From the NCBI RefSeq assembly GCF_041734735.1, contig NC_134879.1, positions 4,451,884 through 4,515,883 of the forward strand: a stretch of 64,000 nt of DNA, given 5' to 3'. This stretch comes from Babylonia areolata (lineage: Eukaryota > Mollusca > Gastropoda > Neogastropoda > Buccinidae). Made by a program: the position numbers and the translations under genes. This document shows, piece by piece, positions 54,517 through 64,000 of the stretch. The notes beneath the pieces were generated by a model that made no database searches, was not told the origin of the DNA, and was given only the letters and a program-made list of their open reading frames with translations. How positions within the stretch are numbered: the first letter of the stretch is position 1; every line of letters starts with the position of its first letter.

Positions 54517-56140
54517 TGGGAAGTGAGCTGTGTGGCTTTCTTTCTTGGGAAGTGAGGTGTGTGGCTTTCTTGGGAAGTGAGCTGTGTGGCTTTCTTTGGA
54601 AGTGAGCTGTGTGGCTTTCTTTCTTGGGAAGTGAGCTGTGTGGCTTTCTTGGGAAGTGAGGTGTGTGGCTTTCTTGGGAAGTGAGCTGTGTGGCTTTCTT
54701 TGGAAGTGAGCTGTGTGGCTTTCTTTCTTGGGAAGTGAGCTGTGTGGCTTTCTTGGGAAGTGAGCTGTGTGGCTTTCTTTCTTGGGAAGTGAGCTGTGTG
54801 GCTTTCTTGGGAAGTGAGCTGTGTGGCTTTCTTTCTTGGGAAGTGAGCTGTGTGGCTTTCTTGGGAAGTGAGCTGTGTGGCTTTCTTGGGAAGTGAGGTA
54901 TGTGGCTTTCTTGGGAAGTGAGGTGTGTGGCTTTCTTTCTTGGGAAGTGAGGTGTGTGGCTTTCTTTCTTGGGAAGTGAGGTGTGTGGCTTTCTTGGGAA
55001 GTGAGGTGTGTGGCTTTCGTTCTTGGGAAGTGAGGTGTGTGGCTTTCGTTCTTGGGAAGTGAGGTGTGTGGCTTTCTTGGGAAGTGAGCTGTGTGGCTTT
55101 CTTGGGAAGTGAGGTGTGTGGCTTTCTTTCTTGGGAAGTGAGGTGTGTGGCTTTCTTGGGAAGTGAGGTGTGTGGCTTTCTTTCTTGGGAAGTGAGCTGT
55201 GTGGCTTTCTTTCTTGGGAAGTGAGGTGTGTGGCTTTCTTGGGAAGTGAGCTGTGTGGCTTTCTTTCTTGGGAAGTGAGCTGTGTGGCTTTCTTGGGAAG
55301 TGAGGTGTGTGGCTTTCTTGGGAAGTGAGCTGTGTGGCTTTCTTTCTTGGGAAGTGAGCTGTGTGGCTTTCTTGGGAAGTGAGCTGTGTGGCTTTCTTGG
55401 GAAGTGAGCTGTGTGGCTTTCTTTCTTGGGAAGTGAGCTGTGTGGCTTTCTTTCTTGGGAAGTGAGGTGTGTGGCTTTCTTTCTTGGGAAGTGAGGGGTG
55501 TGGCTTTCTTGGGAAGTGAACTGTGTGGCTTTCTTTCTTGGGAAGTGAGCTGTGTGGCTTTCTTTCTTGGGAAGTGAGCTGTGTGGCTTTCTTTCTTGGG
55601 AAGTGAGCTGTGTGGCTTTCTTTCTTGGGAAGTGAGGGGTGTGGCTTTCTTGGGAAGTGAACTGTGTGGCTTTCTTTCTTGGGAAGTGAGGTGTGTGGCT
55701 TTCTTTCTTGGGAAGTGAGCTGTGTGGCTTTCTTGGGAAGTGAGGTGTGTAGCTTTCTTTCTTGGGAAGTGAGCTGTGTGGCTTTCTTTCTTGGGAAGTG
55801 AGCTGTGTGGCTTTCTTGGGAAGTGAGGTGTGTGGCTTTCTTTCTTGGGAAGTGAGCTGTGTGGCCTTCTTGGGAAGTGAGGTGTGTGGCTTTCTTGGGA
55901 AGTGAGGTGTGTGGCTTTCTTGGGAAGTGAGCTGTGTGGCTTTCTTGGGAAGTGAGGTGTGTGGCTTTCTTTCTTGGGAAGTGAGCTGTGTGGCTTTCTT
56001 TCTTGGGAAGTGAGCTGTGTGGCTTTCTTTCTTGGGAAGTGAGGTGTGTGGCTTTCTTTCTTGGGAAGTGAGGTGTGTGGCTTTCTTGGGAAGTGAGGGG
56101 TGTGGCTTTCTTGGGAAGCGAGGTGTGTAGCTTTCTGAAA
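54514..56140. repeat. 1.6-kb minisatellite of mixed 25-bp and 29-bp units
   Basis: The unit is GAAGTGAGCTGTGTGGCTTT plus CTTGG (25 bp) or the same with an extra TTCT (29 bp). A few 24-bp units read CTTTGG. A second variation is GAGCTG versus GAGGTG (rarely GAGGGG or GAACTG). There are roughly 60 units. The array begins directly at the end of the 40-bp array and creates two long overlapping minus-strand frames (588 and 597 codons), which are by-products. Confidence 0.97.
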
Positions 56141-56302
56141 CAGACAGAAGAGCAGACAGTTTGGTGTTATGAGGAACACCTTTTTGTGCTTTTTTGTGTT
56201 TGTGCTGTCGCTGGTGGTTTCCCCAATGCTCTTTGCATGTGGGCTTTTCATCATGTGCCATGCTCGACTCGGTTAACACCAGTTGCTCCAAAGTGAAAAC
56301 GT

Positions 56303-56398
56303 GATTTAATTACACATACTTAACCGTGACCCAACTAGTGCAGACTCCGGCAGGGGTCTGACATTCCTGTCCTGTGCAAACTACTATTCGCATAGACA
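56303..56398 (-). repeat. dispersed repeat R, copy 4 (short form)
   Basis: Starts TTTAATTACACATACTTAAC and contains GGTCTGACATTCCTGTCCTG; stops after AAACTACTATTCGC. Compared with copy 3 it keeps only the end with the ACATACTTAAC motif. Confidence 0.85.
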
Positions 56399-56399
56399 T

Positions 56400-59300
56400 G
56401 ATTTCCTGGGGAAAATATTGATAATGGTGTTGGTCGGACTCCTGCATTTCATGGATATGCTTTTGATCAGGGTTTTTTGTTTGTTTGTTTGTTCTTTTGT
56501 TGATGTTTTTTAATTTACTCAGTTAGTTTTGTTGTATTTGTTATTGCCTTTTTTTTTTCTTTTTTTTTTAGATAGGATATGTTTTGGGTCTTATCAGTGT
56601 AACTGTTTTTATTGCACAAAAAAGTTTAGTTTTCTGCATTAATTTGTCATGTGCCTTAGTCTGCTTGAGATCATCAGAAATGTGACAAGTCTTTCAGGTA
56701 ATGTTAGCAAGAATGTTTCTGTTGTTTATTCCCCCAAAGTCTTTACTCTTGACAGTAAGTTAACAAAATGGAAAATGAAAATATGGAACTTAGATTTTTT
56801 TTTCATCAAACTGACTTTTTTTTATGACATAACACAATACATAATAAAATAAAATTAAAAAGAACAACACATCTGTGTGATGCGTAGCACTCTATAACCT
56901 GTAAGGATATCCCCTATATTCTCTCTTCACTTTCTTTACTGACACATTGTTTTCATTTCATCTTCTGGATGGTGTCTCTGTCAGGTTTCAATCTCTCAGG
57001 TGTCATCTCAGTTGCTGTGAATCAGTTTATAGGTCTTACCATTCCACACTCTGTCATTATTCAGTTCAGCAACTCTGATGCTGTCGGAGACATGAAGCAG
57101 TCTGTGAATGCAGCCCAATGTTTGTCACTGACTGCTGTCCGCTTTGTCAGTCTGTATGGACTCCTTGCATATAGAATTGAAAAGTCAGTGAAGAAGAAAA
57201 CTATATGCATTCAGCAGAAATCTTGTTCATTCAAAGCTAGATGACAAGCTATTAATCAGTCCGCTTTCCTAAAATGCTTCAATGTTTCTTCATAATTGTT
57301 GATGGCTTCATTATTTATTCATGAATGTTTGATATATGTATATGTATTTTGAAGTTTGGATTTTATCATATACATGGAAAGTGTCTGCTTGTTTTCTTCC
57401 CATCGCAATAGTAGGATAACTTTCAATTTCTGCCTCCTGTACAAAATACTTTCTCTCTTCAATGAGATGGTTATTACGCAATTGTGTCTTTGTTGATCTT
57501 GAATTTGAACAATGATCTTGAATTTGTGCCATTGTTCAGACTTTCCAGTTTTTTTGTTTTATGAATGTGAATAGGAAGATATCTTTATTTTTGCACTGTG
57601 TGTGTGTGTGTGTGTGTGTGATAGATGATTTGGGAACAACTAGCATGTTTGAATAATAGTGTGTCTGTGCGTGTGTGTGATGGATGATTTGAGAACTAGT
57701 ATGTTTGAATAATGATTCTAGTTTGCTCACTTGCTTCTTTATACTCTCACCAAGGCTTGTAAAAAAAAAAATAAAAAAAAAATTATTTAAAAAAGATATG
57801 ATGGTTTCAACTAGGAAACAGGCAAAACAGTGTAAGCATGCATTTGTCTGTCTCACAGTGGGCTTTTCACTGTGTATGGTAGTGATATTGGACGTGAAAT
57901 AGGCACAGTGATTGTGATTATGTGGTTCCCCAACATGCATTTTACCATGCATGAGATGAAGTCTGATTAAAGTTTGAAGAACTGGGAAATGTTTCATAGA
58001 AATTACCATGAGACATTGTTGTTAATGGTGTCCAGCTCACCAGTTAAGTTTAAAGTCTTGTGGAAAAGATTAACTCTTTTGTTGCTTTTTGTCACATTTG
58101 AATTTTGATATTAATTTCGGGAGTCAAGGTAAAATGGAATTTTGATGTTTGTAAGGATCACTTCATTGGTATTGCACATGTTCTATCCAGAATGTGGTAT
58201 TTCTTTGTATAAGAATTGAAACAAGATTTCAAGCAAAGCTTGATCGGAAGATCAGCTCATGAAATTTGGACTTCTCCCCCTCCCCCCCCACTTTTTTTTT
58301 TAATTTTTTTTTATAACATTACTTTTTCAAAGTGTAAACTTTACTTTGTAAGATTACTGAGAAAAGAATGTCTTAATCTTAGAAGAAAAATAAATGAATA
58401 CTGTGATGTTTCCTACTTTACTGCACCTTGTCCCTACCTTCCTTCACAGCCCACTCCTCTATCTGCATTTGATTGTGATCATGTTGTTGTTTTTTGTTCA
58501 TTCCATATTTTAGGGATGTGTTTTGTGTTTCTCTTCAGTCTTCGTTTATGTTCTTTGGTCTTATCATTGTTGTCTATTGTGTTTTTTCACCAGAAATGAT
58601 TAAAATCATCTATGGGCAGTCGTATGTCACCGTCTTTGTTGCCCACAGTGTTAAACTTTAGTTATGCACACTTTCAGTTTTATATGTTTAGTGACTGTGA
58701 TTGGGTGTATTTTATTTACTTTTTTTTGTTGCGGTTTTTATACAGTTTTTGTTGTCAACTTGAATACAATGCACTTTAAATATAGTTATGCAATGTACTT
58801 TGAAGACTGATCATCGTCTCATTTGAATTCATAGCATAGAGCATTCAAATGAAAAGGTTAGTGCAGACTGCGACAGTGCTGGTGTCAATCTTTTTTGTGT
58901 GTGTTTTTACAAAATCTGCCACAGATTTCAGTTCAGGTTATGAGATATTTGTATACTGACTTTATACAATAATGCGAATACAAAGACCTTGTCATTTCTC
59001 TACTCTCTCCATTTAGAGCATAGTTAGTAAAAACATTATTCTTTGAATTGCAAACGATTTTTTTTAAACTTGAAGTCTATATATTATAAAGATTAATAAT
59101 TACATGCATTATTGCAGCAGCTCTTGCATGAAGGAAGATGTGTTTGCAGCAGAACTGTGTGACAATTTCTGCACTAATAATCAGATCAGAATGGTAATGG
59201 GAGGATAAAGTAGAGACCTGTGTTCAAGAGGGTTGTTTTACACCAAATGTGATTTTCATTATTTTGTATTTTGTGTGAGTATTGTGTTCAACCCATGTTT

Positions 59301-61690
59301 TGTGTGTATATTGGGTGCAACCAATGTAAAATAAAATGATAACAATTTAAAGAATTGAAAGGAAGGTGTTATTACTGTGATTTTTTTTTTTTTTTTTTCA
59401 AAGCTGTATACTTTTATTGCTTAAAGTTTTGATGGCATTTTTTTTTAATTATCTTTTGGCTTTAGCTTCTTTTGGTTGGCAGATGCAAAATGCTTGGGAG
59501 GGAGAAGGAATTCAGAGGTGGACAAATATCTTTGTGATTAGTGGATCATCAGAATAAGAACAGTGATACCCCTAGTATTCTTCAATACAGGACAGATGTC
59601 ACTCTCAAACCATAAAATGACATAAAATGTTAACTACCAAACATGAAGGTTTTCAGAACTTTTTTTTTTTTTTTGATTTTTTTTTTTTTTTTTTTTTTTT
59701 AAATGTAAGGAATAGTGTTATTCTGACAGTGCTGAACTTTGTTATATGATATCCAGGACCAAGAAGTTTTGAAAATTCTTGTTGATCTCATTGTCCCATT
59801 TTCAAAAGTCGAGATGTTCTTCTGTTACACAATTGGTGTAAAGAAATAAAGAAATGAATAGATGGATAAAATAAATGAATGAATTTAAAAAAAATTTAAT
59901 CTGGGTAAAGTAAAAAAAAAAAAAAAAAAAATCAAGTCATCCAGAAACTTTAATCTGGGTGTAGTACGAAAAATGAAGTCATCCAGAACAGCACACGTTT
60001 AGTTGTGTCAAGGGGAGGATGTGAGAAGTCAAATTAAAAGGAAATAATCAATTTGTGTGTGTGTGTGTGTTTTTGAAGGGGGGAGACAGGAAGAGGGTTG
60101 GGGTGAGGGTTGGTCTGTTAAGGAATGGGGTTTAGTTAAGTATTTTTGTCCATCAGCATGTCATTTTCTGTTATGGTATGTCCCATAAATTTTTACCCAG
60201 CCCGTAGAAATACATACTTCTTTTTTTTCTTTTCTCAATGATCGAAGGTTTGCTTGCATTTATGCTTGCTTGTAATCAAGACATTGAATTATCTGCTGCG
60301 TGCATCATTTGTGTACTGTATATATTATACATCAAAACATGTCAGTTTAGATTTTATGTGTTCACACAGCTATATGTATGTTTGCATTAGGGGCAGAAAA
60401 GGAATAAATACATTTTTAAGGGGAACAAACATGGTTTCTCTTTTTTGTAAGCATGCAAGGTGTTGGAAGATGTATCAGTTTTATTTCATATTCATGGGTT
60501 GAAAGCTACTTTCTTTCTTTGCATCAATTCTTATGTTTGCTTTGTGAGTGCAGTTTGTCACAAACATATTTGACCATTTTATGTCCAGAACCAAATAACT
60601 GTAGGCAGGCCTGAAACTTAAACTAGTTTAAAATAAAATCAGGCCTCAGACTCACTACTGGTTTGCAATGAAATTTAGTAAACAAAACAGGGCTGAAGCA
60701 AATTTTCCATTAATAACAAAGACTTCACCGAAACAGATCTACAGTACCTGCAGTATAAATATGTAAATGAAAAACAACATATTGGTGTGATTTGTTAAAC
60801 TGCAATAAACGTATCTTCACTTTTTATGGTTTCATGAGACGCATTTGGATGTACCAATACTGAGAATTTAAAATGTTAGTCAAAGAAGAGTTTCTATTTT
60901 GTGTTGAGTTGTAATACACTAGCAGGATGTTTGAGATTTATTCAAAATGATGAGACATTTAGTCAATGACTTTGGTTAATGCATCATCGACAGAAGTGCT
61001 TCATGAAATGATCAGGCATTCAGTCAGTGACTGGCTTATAATATACACGAGTCAAGTTCTTCAGGAGTTCATTTGAAGGGGAAAAAAGGAAGAAAAGGAA
61101 GAAAAGAAAAGAAATCAAAATGAGTTCAGGTCAAGATTTTGAGCCATGGCGTTGCAAGAGATGTGAAGGACCTTAAGGTCATACTTATAATGCAGAGCAA
61201 CTGATGATTCCCACTCCATGACTGAATGTTGACTCTGGTTCCTGATAATAAAGAGAATTCTCAATACCATCATTCAAACTGACCCCTTCAGTACTTAAAT
61301 TATGCTTCAAACATCTTTTATTTTGTTCATTTTTTGTGTGCGTGTATACACACACACACACACACACACACATCCAGAGTTTTTTGGGAGGGGGGGGGGG
61401 GAGAGACAGAAGATACACAATAAATGTAATGGGGTTTTTCTTGACAAAGAAGATCCTTCAAGTTTCATTCAGGATTGACATCTTCGAAAGATTTTTATCC
61501 AAAATATAAAGTGCTGGAGGAAAGACAAGCCGAGTGAAAACTACAGGATTTGTATGGAATGGAAAAAAAAAAAAGATAATGCACAGAAATATTTCATTCT
61601 TACACAAAAAGATAACAGAGAAAAAAAACATGAAAGCTAAAATTTTACAATACAATTGTAGCAGAGAACAAAACTGAAACCTGTCTTTTA
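56400..61690. other. intergenic stretch without recognisable genes
   Basis: AT-rich sequence with poly-T runs (59380, 59660-59700), a (TG)n run (57596-57620), a poly-A run near 59910 and a (CA)n run near 61348-61371. Frames here are short and of low complexity. I see no exon, RNA gene or transposon that I can support. Confidence 0.5.
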
Positions 61691-61699
61691 AATATATCA

Positions 61700-62215
61700 G
61701 ATACAAAGCACAGGCAAGCTTTAACTAAACTCAGAATAAGCACACATGACCTAAAAATTGAGATTTCAGTTTCAGTAGCTCAAGGAGGCGTCACTGCGTT
61801 CGGACAAATCCATATACGCTACACCACATCCGCCAAGCAGAAGCCTGACCAGCAGCGTAACCCAACGCGCTTAAAAATTGAGATGGGTAGATATTTGAAT
61901 ATTCCACAAGAAGACAGATTGTGCAGCAAGTGTAACATACTGGAAGACGAAATCCATCTCCTTGATCATTGTATTAAATACAAAGCCTTAAGGGAACTAT
62001 TTTTAAAAGATATTCAAAATTCAGATAACACAGGAAATATTCCCAGTCCGTTGATGCTAACAAGATTAGGAAAATTTGTTTATGAATGCTGTTCCAATTT
62101 ATTGCATTAACTGATTGTGTATTTTCATTCATTTATTCACCATAGCACTTTGTCTTATAAACCGTAAAGGTTCGTGACAATAAAATCTATTTAAAAAAAT
62201 CTATTCCATTCCAAT
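61700..62215 (+). mobile_element. LINE 3' end with CCHC knuckle, split by a SINE
   Basis: With the SINE set aside, the frame reads LTKLRISTHDLKIE, then MGRYLNIPQEDRLCSKC, EDEIHLLDHC and YKALRELF. The CX2CX7HX4C knuckle after a GRY motif is typical of the C-terminus of many LINE ORF2 proteins. It ends with TAA, a short UTR and repeated AATCTATT. The upstream RT part is missing. Confidence 0.7.
61765..61871 (-). mobile_element. 5'-truncated SINE-1-family tail inserted in the LINE
   Basis: The minus strand ends with TGGATTTGTCCGAACGCAGT, GACGCCTCCTTGAGCTACTG and AAACTGAAA, matching the tail of SINE-1 (52740-52850). TAAAAATTGAGAT on both sides (61752-61764 and 61872-61884) is a 13-bp target-site duplication. 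Confidence 0.9.
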
Positions 62216-63707
62216 CTATTCCATACCCACTTTGATTCATGCAGTTTGCTGAGCTCTCCACTAATGACCAAAAAATAAAATATAAAAGACCAACACAACA
62301 ACATAATGAAATGTCTTTTAATGTGGCAAATGGCATTAATTAAATGAATCTGTTGTGTCCACATATTAACTTGACATAATATAATGAATCCACGGCTTGA
62401 AATGAACTCTTTTTACTTAAGAGGGAAACAAATATTTACAGGCATTAATGATCAATACACAATGACCATGAACTTATATTGCAACGCTACTGGGCAGTTG
62501 TTTACAATCATATACTTACATGCAGTCATATGTTTGTCTGAATCAATGTTAAATAATGACCATAACATTTTACATGAACAAATGCACAAAATACCCATTC
62601 ACATAAAAAAATTAACGTTCACATGTATGCTCATCACAACTTTTTACATAAATGTACACAATAAATGCATACAAATATTTCTGACATTCATCTATAAACA
62701 TGTTCTCACACATCTCAATACAAAATGACATAACTTTAAACACAATCGCAAAACACAAAATGATCTTTTTAGAGAATAATTGAATAATTTAACGATACAA
62801 ATGATACCATTTTTCAGAGCATTCTTCTTTCTCTGGCCAACAACTGACATGTCATAGAGGGACAGACCAATGAAACAGAAACCACCTCCAAGACTGAAGA
62901 GCATCATCACCAGCTGCACTGAGCAGTCCAAGCAGAATCTCAGACATGAGTTACAGAGGACTTGAAGGAATCCTTACGTAAGATGTCACAAACTTACTGT
63001 AAGACGTCACAAGCTTATGCTTTAACATATCTGAACAGGAGATAGGACAAGCAACAGCAGCAACATGTACAGCAAACATTTTACAAAACTGAAAGCCAAC
63101 ATCAAAATTAATACAACTGGGTTCATCTCACGTTCACAATAAAACTCGTCCATACCACTGTTGTGTTCTTCTCATATTCTCAAAATCTATCTAAACTGAA
63201 GGAGACAGATGGACATCTACTGGTCTGACGTGAGTCTGTCAGTTTACACATAAAACGATGCTGTTAATTTCTTCTTCTTTTTTTAAATTCAAAAGGCATA
63301 CCTTCTAGTTTGCAAAAAACGTTTTAGACTGCCAACAATTTCAGTTTTATGGAGGCATCAAAGCGTGTGGAATGGTCCATATATGCAATACCACATTTTA
63401 AAAACAACAACAACAAAAAACAACAACAAAACAAAAGGAGCAAATGACCGAAATAAGTTTAATTCTACCTAACCACTTACTTCATGACTTTCATGCAAGT
63501 CATCTGATACAAATACAATATAAATACAAAAGATATCTGAACGTAATTCTCTCTCACACTGCTTTGTCCTTGGATTCTGAAGCACCACTCAGATCTCTCC
63601 TTTTTTTCTTTCTTTTTTTTTTAATTCTTTCTAATTTTTGCTTTGCTTTATGAATGATGGACATGGGGAAAACAAAAAAATAACAGCAAATTCCCCCATG
63701 AAGATTA
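62216..63707 (-). other. probable VTI1B 3' UTR and downstream region
   Basis: About 1.5 kb of AT-rich sequence downstream (on the minus strand) of the VTI1B stop. A 79-codon minus frame (62931-62692) has a hydrophobic start (VQLVMMLFSLGGGFCFIGLS) but no recognised domain and no clear splice site. I find no other gene. The end of the transcript is not determined. Confidence 0.3.
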
Positions 63708-63798
63708 TCAGGAGAAGAACTTCCAGTAGACCAGTCCTCCAAGAATTGCCAGCTCCACAAGGATTATCACAGCCAGAATCAGTTTGTTGGTCATCATC
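63708..63798 (-). CDS. VTI1B: VTI1B, last coding exon (tail-anchored SNARE); gene continues beyond the window
   Basis: After an acceptor (AG at 63800-63799), the minus strand reads one base of a split codon, then MMTNKLILAVIILVELAILG, then GLVYWKFFS and TGA (63710-63708). This closely matches the C-terminus I recall for animal VTI1B (TTNKLLLSIIILLELAILGG-type membrane anchor ending VYYKFF). It provides the single C-terminal transmembrane anchor of a Qb-SNARE that works in endosome/TGN and late-endosome fusion. The upstream SNARE motif and Habc domain are not in the window. The acceptor and phase (one carried base) define the exon start. Other tail-anchored SNAREs have different anchors, so VTI1B is preferred over VTI1A. 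Confidence 0.85.
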
Positions 63799-64000
63799 CT
63801 TCACAGAGAACAAAATTCATGCTGCCATGTCTCTTAAATTCAGTGATACTTATAACCTAACAAACAAGGTATCACACACACACACACAAAAAAAAAACGA
63901 ATATTCTCATGATCATTAAATCAACAAGAACAAATAAGTTAATAACAAAGAAAGAAAGATTAATGGAATGGAGAGAAAATTGTTAAATAAACGATCTCAT

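Noticed and set aside
54488-56291. Two overlapping minus-strand frames of 588 and 597 codons rich in HFPRK and SLPKK
   Set aside because: They are translations of a 25/29-bp minisatellite in different frames, have no non-repeat domain and no splice context. Open frames follow from the unit sequence lacking stops.
63631-63813. Minus-strand frame MFSVKDDDQQTDSG... over the VTI1B exon
   Set aside because: It reads the VTI1B exon in the wrong frame; the frame giving the tail anchor LILAVIILVELAILG matches a known protein.

Overview
The window is nuclear DNA of an animal with intron-rich genes, abundant simple repeats and many transposon remnants. Protein similarity places it in Bilateria. Two of the SINE families present (a tRNA-headed element with a (GAAGAA)n tail and another with a CTGAAA-type tail) look like families I associate with gastropod molluscs, so a marine snail is the best guess; that is an inference from memory, not a search.

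Layout. (1) 1-1259: first coding exon of an unrecognised minus-strand gene (766-826), then a 433-bp divergent promoter region. (2) 1260-15533, plus strand: a complete 12-exon ZW10 gene (786 codons), the kinetochore RZZ and ER-tethering NRZ subunit. Its introns carry a LINE 3' end, SINE debris, two copies of a dispersed repeat and a whole-looking piggyBac-type non-autonomous element. (3) 15534-18703: convergent intergenic space holding a Penelope-like fossil, a GIY-YIG reading frame between about 0.4-kb inverted arms with hammerhead-like motifs. (4) 18704-38844, minus strand: a complete 17-exon RTF1 gene (705 codons), the Paf1-complex Plus3 protein. Its introns hold a second TTAA-flanked element, a 15-bp-TIR element, and LINE copies packed into the 6.8-kb intron 1. 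(5) 38845-39281: a 437-bp divergent promoter. (6) 39282-53125, plus strand: a complete 11-exon ZFYVE1/DFCP1 gene (844 codons) with an N-terminal Cys/His-rich region, a P-loop NTPase domain and two C-terminal FYVE fingers. Its introns contain a pogo/Tigger-type deletion derivative, several short tandem duplications touching 3' splice sites, and a SINE interrupted by another SINE directly beside the last exon. (7) 53126-61700: no convincing gene; two minisatellites (40-bp units, then about 1.6 kb of mixed 25/29-bp units) and a truncated dispersed repeat. (8) 61700-64000: a LINE 3' end split by a SINE with a 13-bp target duplication, then the last coding exon of a minus-strand VTI1B SNARE gene (63708-63798), whose remainder lies beyond the right edge.

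All three complete gene models were assembled by hand from reading frames, GT/AG borders and phase. In each, every junction keeps frame and the total length is close to the vertebrate orthologue as I remember it (ZW10 779, RTF1 710, ZFYVE1 777 residues). The genes are not an operon and act in unrelated processes, although ZW10, ZFYVE1 and VTI1B all touch ER/Golgi/endosome membrane traffic. The main interest lies in transposon architecture and in the repeated finding of young duplications or insertions hard against splice acceptors.
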